Origin: Epithemia pelagica
Lineage: Eukaryota; Bacillariophyta; Bacillariophyceae; Surirellales; Surirellaceae
DNA length: 64,000 bases
Direction of reading: 5' to 3'
NCBI GenBank assembly: GCA_946965045.2
Contig: OX337236.1
Coordinates: 2,728,001-2,792,000 of the forward strand
A program made the translations under genes and the position numbers. This document shows positions 55,445-64,000 of the stretch, piece by piece (the stretch's first letter is position 1; each line of letters opens with the position of its first letter). A model generated the notes under the pieces. It saw nothing but the letters and a program-made list of their open reading frames with translations. It was not told the origin of the DNA and made no database searches.

Positions 55445-55751
55445 AGAAGAAAAACAAACGAACGGAATCCACATGAAGGAAAGGAATCTATTGTTTAGTG
55501 TAAACAACAAGGACGACCACCCGCGCCCACACTCTCTACCCAGTCTTTTGTCGGTCCTTCCTTTTGTGTACCAATAGAAGGAAGCTCTGCTACCAAAAAT
55601 AGATACGCAGTCACTACTCCTACTCACTACCGATTCAAAGATTATGCAGCAATATGTCTAGCCCGAAACTATCAAGTCAACCCTATTAGTGTGGAATGGA
55701 AACGAGTGAGGTGGTCGTTGCACTGTCCGTGTAATTTCTACTTGTTTTCAG
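55445..55751. other. Intergenic sequence after the third exostosin copy
   Basis: The first 180 bp resemble the 3' flank of the other exostosin copies. Nothing else was seen. Confidence 0.45.
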
Positions 55752-55976
55752 CCACCACTAACCACGGCTGGTCCTTATCATCCTCCTCCTCCCGGATCTA
55801 CGCCACTCATGGCCCGTCCATATCCAGCAGCACCAGTCGCAATGCCCATTCTCGTAGTACCAACACCACCGGCACGAGCAGCCGCAGCACCCATGAGTCA
55901 TGATAGTGGTGGTGATTCGGAGCCACCGACCGAAGCGGACGAGTTAAAAATACTCCTAGATAAAAATACCTTATAG
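55752..55976 (+). other. Possible orphan 3' exon, Pro/Ala-rich
   Basis: A TTTTCAG acceptor-like site at 55745-55751 is followed by 74 open codons and TAG. The predicted residues are Pro/Ala-rich (YHPPPPG, PTPPARAAAAP), ending in an acidic, Leu-rich tail (EADELKILL). No matching upstream exon was found. Low confidence; a second frame is also open here for about 55 codons. Confidence 0.25.
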
Positions 55977-56196
55977 CTCTAGCAGGTAGAGATTTATTGC
56001 CTGGGGGCGAGCGACTCTCGAAGGAATGCAACGCGGCCCGTCATACCCTAACTCTAGTTTGGATTTGTCCCCTTGCATGACTGCGAAAGCGCGTTCAAAT
56101 CGAACGAAGAAAACAAGTCGCTTGAGAACAAAACGTCTAGGCTTGATCCTTTCTTCTATCACCACGATGCGTATTGGGCCTTGCTCGTTTACGAGC

Positions 56197-57354
56197 TTAT
56201 GTCGAGGAAGAGAAGGGTGAGATATCAGCATCTCGGCTGACCATACCTTCAAGAGAATGATACCATCCGTTCGATTGTTGCTCACAGAGTCGACGAAAAC
56301 ACCACGTATTCTTGTCCATTAGTGGGAATGTTGCACAGGTAGGATTGTACCATCCACCAATCACGGCAACTTGATTGGCAACAGTCACCATACTGCAGTC
56401 ATCGCGGTGATTCCCGAATGGTGGAAGATTCCACACGTGGTTGCGGTGCGTATCCAACACTTCCACGGTTGGATTGTATTGTCCTCCTGTCACTACGAGA
56501 CAAGATCCCACGGCAACCACTGCACAAGAACTTCGTGCATTGGGAAGCTCCAGCTCAGAATGAGTGGTCCAACTGGACGAGGAGGAAATGACTGTAGCAG
56601 CCGTTTCCTCCTTTGTCTTTTCATAATCACAAGGCATTGCAAAGTCAATGTACTCTACCGAGTCAAGATTGCCATGATCGTTACGACCTCCAACGACAAA
56701 GATTCGGTGGCCAATGACCGCACTGGCACAACGCGTTCGTGCAACGTTCATGGATGGTCCCGCAATGACAGTGTGATTTTTGGTATCAATAATGTCCACC
56801 GACGACAAATAACGATCGTTGTAGCCACCCATTACTACAATGTATCGGTTGCGAACCGCAACAGCACAACATCCCGCTCGTCGTGTTGATAGTCGACAGT
56901 TCAATGTCGTCCAATGACTCTCATGCATACTGCTTGTTGTTAAAGATGATTGCATTAAGTCATTGACATCAATGCGTTCTATACAATCCAACCTTGAACC
57001 ATCAATGTACCCTCCCATCACGTAGACGCTGCCATTGCACACAACAGTGGCATGCCAATCACGTTTCTTGTTTAAGGGTGGCCCTTCTCGCCACTGTTTG
57101 ATAGGGTCTTCCAGATTCAAAACAAGAACGGAATTGGCGGTACCCTGACCTTGTTGATATCCTCCCAACACGACAACCGTCTGCCCCATGTTGTTGTAGT
57201 TGTCGTCGTTATCGGAATGATTTAGTACGACCGTTGCATGACGATAACGCCATCCACCCTGGAGAGGAGGCCAGTCGCTTTCATTCCATTCAGGTGTCTC
57301 GTCTAACAGGACAAGGCCCTTTTGTCGCGCTTGTTCTTGCAGTGTCGTTGTCAT
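56197..57354 (-). CDS. Kelch-repeat beta-propeller protein (copy 4)
   Basis: 385 aa from the ATG at 57354 (M-T-T-T-L-Q-E-Q, aligned to the other copies). Blades include VVVLGGYQQ, VYVMGGY, YIVVMGGY, IFVVGGRN, LVVTGGQ and VAVIGGW. In detail (for example FAMPC and DVNDLMQSSL) it is closer to the copy at 3708-4910 than to the duplicated pair. Intact. It follows the third exostosin copy in the same relative order as part of the repeated unit, but in older, diverged form. Confidence 0.85.
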   Translation of the reverse strand: MTTTLQEQARQKGLVLLDETPEWNESDWPPLQGGWRYRHATVVLNHSDNDDNYNNMGQTVVVLGGYQQGQGTANSVLVLNLEDPIKQWREGPPLNKKRDWHATVVCNGSVYVMGGYIDGSRLDCIERIDVNDLMQSSLTTSSMHESHWTTLNCRLSTRRAGCCAVAVRNRYIVVMGGYNDRYLSSVDIIDTKNHTVIAGPSMNVARTRCASAVIGHRIFVVGGRNDHGNLDSVEYIDFAMPCDYEKTKEETAATVISSSSSWTTHSELELPNARSSCAVVAVGSCLVVTGGQYNPTVEVLDTHRNHVWNLPPFGNHRDDCSMVTVANQVAVIGGWYNPTCATFPLMDKNTWCFRRLCEQQSNGWYHSLEGMVSRDADISPFSSST

Positions 57355-57669
57355 GGTTCGAAATGTTGACATATAGAATTGATGGGGATCGTGATTGCAA
57401 CAGCGAGATGCGTTTGTGCCGTCTTTTGAGATTTTACCGCGACGCTGTGCAGACGGACAGACGAAATGAACTCCGACGGACGACCGCAGACGCATACTAC
57501 CTCCTACTAGCGGCAATATGAGTCAGGAATGCTCGTGATTCATGGTGTATTAGTCATAGTAGAACCGGCCATGGTTTGCTCACTCTTTTTAAAATCCAAG
57601 AGTCCGGAAGTAGACGCGCAATCTCTGCACTGTAGTGTAGGATCTTCGTGAAAAAAAAAATAAAAAGCC
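57355..57669. other. Divergent promoter between kelch and amine oxidase
   Basis: About 315 bp. An A-run (57650-57660) lies just upstream of the amine oxidase start. No other element was seen. Confidence 0.5.
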
Positions 57670-58770
57670 ATGTCGTCCGATTCCATCATCGTTGTTGGAG
57701 CTGGAAGTGCGGGCATTATAGCCGCAAGGGATCTAGTCCGAGCCGGATATACGGACGTTCGAATCCTCGAGGCATCTGACCGATACCTTGGACGTCTACG
57801 CAAAGACGACGACTTCGTGGATTTTCCAATCGACCTAGGTGGTCAATGGGTAACGGGCAATACCTCTGTGTTGGATGAGATCATCGATGACCCCAATACG
57901 GACATGACCATGGCGCTCATTCCGAATACTATGGACGTTTTTCTTTACCTTCCAAATTTGGAACGACAGGTACAAATCGATAAAGCAACCGACATTATCG
58001 CAAGATCGGATGACAAGTTTGTTGGAAATGCGACCTACTATGATTTCTTCAACACGTACCTGGTACCAGACGTGATTGGTAACATGGAATTGAATTGTGC
58101 GGTTCAAAGCATCAATTATTCTAACGACGATTCGATCACGGTGGAATCGTCATGCGGTGCATACCTGGCTGACCATGTAATTGTCGCGGTTCCTTTGAAA
58201 ATCTTACAGGATGATGACATCTTTTTTGAGCCGGCATTGCCCAGAAATAAGCTTCGTGCGCTACGTACTGCAACATGGGCGGACGGAATCAAGGTATTCA
58301 TTGAGTTCGACGAGCACTTCTTCGAAGATCGGTTATTTCAGGCGATCGATGACTTCTGGAACTACGGTGCGGAGAGTCGCTATTTCTGGGATGAATCATT
58401 TGGTGAATATACGGACAGGTTTGTCTTGGGAATGCTAGTGGTCGGAGAATTAGCTAATGAATATATCCAAAAAAGTGACGAGGAAATTGTTGTTGCAGTC
58501 TTAGAGGACCTCGACGAAATCTTCGATGGTCAGGTAACACCCAGTTATTTGCAGCATGTCGTCCAGAATTGGTCAATGGAGCCTTACGTGCGTGGTTTGT
58601 ATTCGTTCTACGCACCATCGGAGATCAGTTTACAAAGAACTCTCCGAGAACCAATCCAAGATTGTCTTCATTTTGCTGGTGAATATATCCCCATGGATAT
58701 CACACATTACGGCTATGCCGACGGAGCTGCGTTATCGGGCCGAAGCGCGGCAAGTGAGATAATCCTCTAA
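57670..58770 (+). CDS. FAD-dependent amine oxidase family protein, short form
   Basis: 366 aa from the ATG at 57670. The N-terminus is a Rossmann FAD-binding motif, VVGAGSAGIIAARDL (residues 6 onward), followed by the ADP-ribose acidic residue in RILEA and a GGQWV motif typical of flavin monoamine/polyamine oxidases. The C-terminus has HFAGEYIP...GYADGAALSGRSAA, the second FAD-contacting motif of the family. At 366 residues it is about 100 shorter than typical members; the missing part appears to be in the substrate domain, and the usual arginine/GGR segment after the first motif is altered to RLRKDD. There is no targeting peptide at the start. Substrate unknown; polyamine or L-amino-acid oxidation is possible. 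Confidence 0.8.
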   Translation: MSSDSIIVVGAGSAGIIAARDLVRAGYTDVRILEASDRYLGRLRKDDDFVDFPIDLGGQWVTGNTSVLDEIIDDPNTDMTMALIPNTMDVFLYLPNLERQVQIDKATDIIARSDDKFVGNATYYDFFNTYLVPDVIGNMELNCAVQSINYSNDDSITVESSCGAYLADHVIVAVPLKILQDDDIFFEPALPRNKLRALRTATWADGIKVFIEFDEHFFEDRLFQAIDDFWNYGAESRYFWDESFGEYTDRFVLGMLVVGELANEYIQKSDEEIVVAVLEDLDEIFDGQVTPSYLQHVVQNWSMEPYVRGLYSFYAPSEISLQRTLREPIQDCLHFAGEYIPMDITHYGYADGAALSGRSAASEIIL

Positions 58771-59219
58771 TTTGAGCGTCAAAAAGAAAATTGTGATGGA
58801 ATACTCCAATACATGCGCAGTCACAGCAGATACTTTTCTTTTGAAGAATCTGTATGGGAGTAGTACAAAACCATTCTTTTCTAGTAGAGAGGCACACTCC
58901 AAGCCAGTAAAACAAATCACATCTTGTCCCTTTGTCGTTGTTGTAGTGTTTGTTTCTATTTTGTGTTGTTTGACTTTTCTTTTGTCATTTTTTGGGACTC
59001 AACTATTCCTACTATCAGTGGGACTCAAAACGGTTTTTACGCAGGCGACAAAGGGCGAATCCCCGAAAATGAGTCAGATCTCCGATGCGGTCTGTGCAGC
59101 CAGCCAAAGTCACCGCCTTCACGACAGGGATCATGTGTTTTCTTTCTTTGTATTTATATCAAAGATATACGAGCAAAGGTATCTTATTCACTGTTCTTCA
59201 TGGGTAAAGGTCTCACTCA
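58771..59219. other. Intergenic region upstream of the photolyase-like gene
   Basis: About 450 bp, T-rich near 58920-59000. It probably holds the promoter. No gene was recognised. Confidence 0.5.
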
Positions 59220-61766
59220 ATGCCATCAACGCACGAGGCAGCAATAACCACCATTTTTGAAGCGGAGAGACCGCAATCAACGCAACAGCACGATAGTAAT
59301 TATGGTGGTGCTACAGCGGGCAACAATAACTCATTGGTTGTCGGTCCATACAAGGAAAAAGAAGACAAAGAGTCGAGTGGAAGAGCAATCCTATGCGGTC
59401 AGCAGCACCAGCTTGAAGGAAAGAGCGACACCAATCCATCATGCACGACACGAAGTCATGTGTCAAACTGCATATCTCCCATCGGTAGACACATTGGTCT
59501 GACCAGCAACAGCAGCAACAAGAAGACACCAATCATCAATCCATACAAGAAGAGAAAGGCGGACACTATTATTATGAGTGAGAAGCGACACTGTCGTACG
59601 AAACATCAGGAAGAGGATCATGTTGAAGTGAGGAATGCGTTCAATCAACCGGTCAATGCGAATTCCCAACGACGAAGCAACAATCATCATGCGTCATCCA
59701 AATCTTCGATGAGAACGATGTTGGATGTTGTATGGTTGAAACGAGATGTTCGTTTGCATGATCATGGACCATTCGCTGAGATTTCACGTTCATCGAAACC
59801 ATTTTTGATCCTGTATATGTACGAACCTGATCAATTATCCGAGCCAACCGTACATGGATCACATCTTCGATTCATTCATGAAGGACTGATTGATCTAGAC
59901 AATCGCTTTAATGTTGAATTTGGCCATGACGGCAATAACAAGGAGGTGCAAGAGAAGAAAGCTAAGAGTAGATCTGCTTCTTTTAAGGCACTGACCATAT
60001 GTCACAGTAATGCAATTGCCACTTTGAATGCCATTCATGAAAATTGCAATTTTTGTGTTGGACGTCTGCTCGCGCACCAGGAGACTGGTCACTGGCAATC
60101 TTACATGAGAGACAAGGCTGTACGAAAATGGTGTCGTTCCAGAAACATTCCTTTCATCGAATACAATCAAAACGGTGTGACAAGGTGTTTGAAATCACGT
60201 GATGATTACTCGAAAAAATTCAAAGCCTTCATGTCAATGCAACCATATGCTACGCTATACATCACCTCGGGGCTTCTTGAGCGATTGGTGGTCTTACCTG
60301 ATCTACCAGGATTTATGTCAACAGATTTTGAATCGCACTTGAATGAAATGTCTGAGATTGCAGTTGAGCAACGGTTGGATCTTCCCGACCGACAACAACA
60401 GGGCGGAGAAACGAAAGCACTTTCTACTCTGAAATCTTTTCTACAAGACCGTGGCTCAAATTTTTCTTCCAATATTTCCTCGCCGAACACAGCATGGACA
60501 TCATGCAGCAGGCTTTCCCCGTACTTGAGCTGGGGAAATATATCATTGAGAATGGTATTCAATCGATTATCAGAGCGGCAAGAGCAATTGAGAACACTGA
60601 AAAAACAAGGAGGGGATATTGGCAACTGGTTGAAATCTTTGCAAGCCTTTTCCTCAAGGATCCATTGGCGTTCTCATTTCATTCAAAAATTGGAAACCGA
60701 ACCAATGATGGAAAAACGTGATTTATGTCCCGCTTATCAACCATTACGTAGACAAGATGGTGACTGGAATTCCAAACATTACGAGGCATGGAAAGATGGA
60801 GTGACTGGCTTTCCTTTTGTTGATGCCTGTATGCGTTGTTTGTCAAAACATGGATGGTTGAATTTCCGTATGAGAGCCATGCTAGTGTCCTTTGCAACAT
60901 ACAATCTATGGTTGGATTGGAAAGGTGTTGCACCACATCTGGCCAGGCACTTTTTGGACTATGAACCAGGGATACACTATCCTCAGCTTCAAATGCAAGC
61001 AGGTTGTACTGGGATCAATGCCATGAGAGTATATAGTGTTACCAAGCAAGGAAAAGATCAGGATCCGAGTGGTATATTCATCCGAAAATATGTTCCTGAG
61101 CTGTTTAGAGTTCCTGACAAATACATCCATGAACCCTGGAAGATGCCGGCATCGGAACAAATCAAGTGCGAAACCTTGATAATCACTTACATTGAAAAAG
61201 AATCATCATCAACAGCGAGAGTAAATGCAGATGGATCATCGTGGAACACATACCCGGAACCCATTGTCGACGAGAAAGAGACCGCTAAAATCGCAAAATC
61301 CAAAATCGCTGGAATCCGAAAGCTTGAATCAACAAAAGTGATGGCAAATCAAGTTTTCCAAAAACACGGTAGTCGTAGTAGGAGGGATGGAGATGAAATG
61401 AAAGGAAAACCATCAAAAGTTGGCTCTTCTGGAGTTGAAGAGCAAGCACAAAAAAAACCTGGGAAACAGCAACCTAGAATCTGTTCCTATTTCAGTGGTA
61501 GCAAATGCAGCGACAATGGGAAAACAGTCATGATCACTGCCACAAAGAGCAGTAGACATAAACATCCATCCATAGTTGGAAATGATGCTGTTGAAGAAGG
61601 ACAAATCTCTGATCAAGATGTTGCTAAAACGCCGTCATTCCCGAAGAAACGGGCAAAAAAGAAAGATAATTCTTCATGTTGGGCATGCCATGTTTGCACT
61701 TTCCTGAATGATAAGCCATTGGGACTAGCATGCAGCATTTGTGGTGAGCCCAGAAAGATCTGCTGA
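59220..61766 (+). CDS. Photolyase/cryptochrome-family protein with C-terminal PIP box and NZF zinc finger
   Basis: 848 aa, one exon, from the ATG at 59220. Residues 1-165 are polar and probably disordered, with basic patches. The photolyase homology region starts at M167 (DVVWLKRDVRLHDHGPF) and runs to about 660: antenna fold, then FAD domain with SRLSPYLSWGNIS, IHWRSHF, a WLNFRMR segment and DYEPGIHYPQLQMQAGCTG. These last motifs differ from the HNRxR and NNGGWQW of class I CPD photolyases, so this is an atypical branch. The tail is Lys/Ser-rich, with QPRICSYF at 751-758 (a PCNA-binding consensus), a basic KKRAKKK nuclear-signal-like patch, and a RanBP2-type finger W821-x-C823-x2-C826-x3-N830-x7-C838-x2-C841 with T827-F828 and I840. 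Likely a nuclear light-dependent repair or sensing protein. Confidence 0.87.
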   Translation: MPSTHEAAITTIFEAERPQSTQQHDSNYGGATAGNNNSLVVGPYKEKEDKESSGRAILCGQQHQLEGKSDTNPSCTTRSHVSNCISPIGRHIGLTSNSSNKKTPIINPYKKRKADTIIMSEKRHCRTKHQEEDHVEVRNAFNQPVNANSQRRSNNHHASSKSSMRTMLDVVWLKRDVRLHDHGPFAEISRSSKPFLILYMYEPDQLSEPTVHGSHLRFIHEGLIDLDNRFNVEFGHDGNNKEVQEKKAKSRSASFKALTICHSNAIATLNAIHENCNFCVGRLLAHQETGHWQSYMRDKAVRKWCRSRNIPFIEYNQNGVTRCLKSRDDYSKKFKAFMSMQPYATLYITSGLLERLVVLPDLPGFMSTDFESHLNEMSEIAVEQRLDLPDRQQQGGETKALSTLKSFLQDRGSNFSSNISSPNTAWTSCSRLSPYLSWGNISLRMVFNRLSERQEQLRTLKKQGGDIGNWLKSLQAFSSRIHWRSHFIQKLETEPMMEKRDLCPAYQPLRRQDGDWNSKHYEAWKDGVTGFPFVDACMRCLSKHGWLNFRMRAMLVSFATYNLWLDWKGVAPHLARHFLDYEPGIHYPQLQMQAGCTGINAMRVYSVTKQGKDQDPSGIFIRKYVPELFRVPDKYIHEPWKMPASEQIKCETLIITYIEKESSSTARVNADGSSWNTYPEPIVDEKETAKIAKSKIAGIRKLESTKVMANQVFQKHGSRSRRDGDEMKGKPSKVGSSGVEEQAQKKPGKQQPRICSYFSGSKCSDNGKTVMITATKSSRHKHPSIVGNDAVEEGQISDQDVAKTPSFPKKRAKKKDNSSCWACHVCTFLNDKPLGLACSICGEPRKIC

Positions 61767-63350
61767 AAAAATGAATTAGGAGTGAAACGCAATTCCATGG
61801 TCATGCATGTTAAACATTCCTCAGTGACTAAATCTTTCTTGCCATGATTCCTGGATTATGGTCCAAACAGCCCAGTGCTTCAGGGATTTCCTTCATGACT
61901 TCTAAGTCAAGCTGCATCTCACGCCAGCCCCAGCCAAAGACCAGCGTCAGATCAATTTGGTAGTACTGTGAATTTTGAAGACGAAGATTTCACGAAGATG
62001 GTGTTACTTGATCAAAGCGATGAGATTGAATAAAAGGATCAAAATCAAGCCACTTTGGAATCAAGCAGCAAATCATAATTTGTTGTCATAATTTGAGCAA
62101 TACTTGAGTTGTCACACATATGTATTGTAGTTTAGGAAGCACATGTATGTTGCATAGTCTCTGCAGTTAGAAATCCAGTTTGCAGTTTGAAATGATACAA
62201 GCCTTGTGCCAATGTGCAGAGCAACAACTTGGCAGGAATAACTTCAATCCTTTGATGAGTTTTTCTGATTTTTCTTCCTGTGCTTTTCCAAACAAGTCTT
62301 TTTCAAGTGCTGATCCTATTCTATGGAGTGATGAAACATTATGCATAATCATACGGTTGTAAGACTACGAGAATATCTCAAGGGCCGGTACCATGTTTGA
62401 AGTTAAAATGATGAGACACAAGAAAGGAAAGCAATGAATGATAGTGCCAAAATGATGAGACAGAAGAAAACAATGCAATGAATGAAAGAAAGAATAGATA
62501 TTTATTTTAACTGTCTCTACTTATCCACATCACGCATAGTTTGCACTATCCGTGACTTCGCGGGGACTGAGGACTCGCTCAGACGGGAGTCTGATTGGGG
62601 TATCAATTGGGATGGGGTTAGGAATCGTGTCTTCTGAATGTTGAATATTTGTGGCATAATTTTGAGAAAGGATTTTTGGCGACATGGGAGAGGGTCGTGA
62701 AGAGGGGGTTGGAATGGCGAGGTTTGAAGAGTGCGGAGCGGATGTCGGGGACGGAGTAACGAGGTTAGTACGGAGGAAAGTACGGTTGTTTGGCAGATTT
62801 ATTTACAAACGTAATGGGGAGAATCAAACGGGATACTTTGATGGACAGATTTATGTATTAGAAAATAATAACTGGGCAGCATGATCAGGTGTGAGTTTTC
62901 ACCGGTATGGTTTCTCTCATGGCCATTGTAACAAGGAACAATTACCTGTGAGTGGTTGAGTCAAATTGATACACAGATATGGATCAATGTGAGGGGACCA
63001 AGCAAGATATCATGTATTGAGGGTTTGCAGACTAAGGACAGACCATGGAGGTCTCAAACAAGGAAGGTTAGACATAACCTGATCACCTCAAGATGACCAC
63101 ATGCGTACTTGCAAACCACCTCACCGGGAATGTTTTAGCTGCCAAAATAGTAAGCAGAATTAGTAGATCACAAGTTAAGTCAGCGTAGAAACACTGGGAA
63201 ATTTCTACACCATCCACTAGCGTTGCAATAGGAATTGCATTAGAATTAATTGTGTTTATCAGACCCAGTGTCTGCAAAGTGAGTAACACGAGTGTATTGA
63301 GTGGGGAGCACTAGGATTGATCATCTAGAAGCTCCAAGTCTAAGGTTAGC
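61767..63350. other. Intergenic or retrotransposon leader region
   Basis: About 1.6 kb with higher AT content than the rest of the window. It contains a diverged direct repeat of AAAATGATGAGACA...AAGCAATGAATGA (about 62405-62480). The later part probably includes the 5' LTR or leader of the element whose gag starts at 63351, but only one end is in the window and LTR borders cannot be set. Confidence 0.4.
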
Positions 63351-64000
63351 ATGGCAAGTTTATCCAATGTTCAGATCATGAACATGATTGGAGTTGGACC
63401 TGCAGCCAACAGGAATGCCATCATTGCGGACCTCTTGTCTGAGGGTCTGGATGGACTGAAGCACATGATGGACGAGGAAGTTCGAGACACATGTGCATCA
63501 TATGCTAAGAGGACGGATAATCCGTTCCCAGTCATCCTAACACCCATGCAGAAGCCGCGTATCAAATCTCTAGTTTTATGGGTTAAGGATCAAGAGAGGG
63601 TCGTACAAGCACTGGCTTTTCCGGGTACTACCATGCAGGCGCAGTTCAGAACTGCACTTGCGGAGGCGCTGGGGAGAGAGAGGAGGCGCAAGGACCAGAA
63701 AAAGGAGGGAGAGTTGTATCTTGACTCATCTTTCAATACAAAGCTCAAGTCTGCGTTACAGTGGGAAAAGTGGGCGGAGGAACGGAACACAAACCTGTGC
63801 CAGATCATAGGAGTCAGAGGAGTTCCCCTTACTTATGTAATTTGCGAGGAGGACATGCCAGTATTTGACGCAAGCCTGCCATACGACAAGGCGGTTATTA
63901 ATGCAATGACTCTCACTGGCCAGGAGTTTCAACAAGATGCAAGGACCGTCCACAAGATTATCATGAAGAATGTCCACGAGGACTCGGATGCTTATACTTA
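63351..64000 (+). CDS. Gag-like protein of a second retrotransposon, partial (runs off the window)
   Basis: The ATG at 63351 opens 216 codons with no stop before the window end. The protein is helical and charged, with MIGVGPAANRNAIIADLLSE, LVLWVKDQERV, LKSALQWEKWAEE, IIGVRGVPLTYVI and EDSDAYT. Motifs of the type GVRGVPLTYVI and DAYT are, to my recollection, common in gag regions of diatom copia-type elements. No nucleic-acid-binding knuckle or pol domain is in view yet. It is distinct from the gag of the element at 22281-30664. It could alternatively be a host gene with gag ancestry. Confidence 0.55.
   Translation, partial: MASLSNVQIMNMIGVGPAANRNAIIADLLSEGLDGLKHMMDEEVRDTCASYAKRTDNPFPVILTPMQKPRIKSLVLWVKDQERVVQALAFPGTTMQAQFRTALAEALGRERRRKDQKKEGELYLDSSFNTKLKSALQWEKWAEERNTNLCQIIGVRGVPLTYVICEEDMPVFDASLPYDKAVINAMTLTGQEFQQDARTVHKIIMKNVHEDSDAYT

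Noticed and set aside
62395-62485. Repeated AATGATGAGACA/GCAATGAATGA blocks as a CRISPR-like or satellite array
   Set aside because: Only two diverged copies, no regular spacers, and a eukaryotic context.
1-64000. tRNA, rRNA or snoRNA genes
   Set aside because: None could be recognised by eye; a covariance-model scan would be needed to exclude them.

Overview
The window looks like nuclear DNA of a diatom, probably a pennate one. Genes lie on both strands, often convergent or divergent. Introns are short GT-AG introns of about 80-150 bp. CAA/AAC-type low complexity is common. A Ty1/copia element carries the protease motif IDRGANGG, which I associate with diatom copia lineages. No tRNA, rRNA, CRISPR or bacterial-type operon was seen.

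Layout. 1-17.3 kb is a mostly unique gene block: a LARGE-like GT49 glycosyltransferase, an M14 metallopeptidase, a kelch protein, a spliced RING-CH + MYND membrane protein, two adjacent paralogues encoding Asn-rich multi-pass membrane proteins with matching introns, and a membrane-anchored beta-propeller-like gene with a frameshift. 17.5-53.2 kb is a tandem segmental duplication. Each unit has the order GT61 glycosyltransferase (+), kelch (-), CCCH-finger protein (+), small ORF (+), exostosin-like glycosyltransferase (+), unknown protein (-). Unit 1 (about 17.5-41.37 kb) is inflated by an intact 8,384-bp copia retrotransposon with apparently identical 783-bp LTRs, and by two Mutator-like TIR elements of 2,158 and 1,110 bp. 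Unit 2 (about 42.1-53.16 kb) lacks all three but has a 7-bp excision-like scar at one site. Decay is reciprocal: unit 1 keeps GT61 and kelch but has broken CCCH, exostosin and unknown genes; unit 2 has a truncated GT61 but intact copies of the rest. A 621-bp element with perfect 45-bp inverted ends sits at the junction. 53.2-57.4 kb holds a broken third exostosin copy and another kelch gene. 57.6-61.8 kb holds a flavin amine oxidase and a photolyase/cryptochrome-family protein. The final 650 bp start a second retrotransposon gag that runs off the window.

Most notable points. (1) The photolyase-family protein (59220-61766) ends in a consensus PCNA-interacting (PIP) box and a RanBP2/NZF zinc finger that keeps the ubiquitin-contact residues, an architecture suggesting recruitment to ubiquitinated PCNA. 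(2) A family of TIR elements with TACCCCC-like tips and 9-10 bp target duplications ranges from 2.2 kb down to 81-85 bp mini-elements. One of them left an excision footprint in the paralogous unit. Three glycosyltransferase families (GT49, GT61, exostosin/GT47-like) and four kelch genes clustered together suggest local expansion of surface or secretory glycan genes; that functional link is inference.
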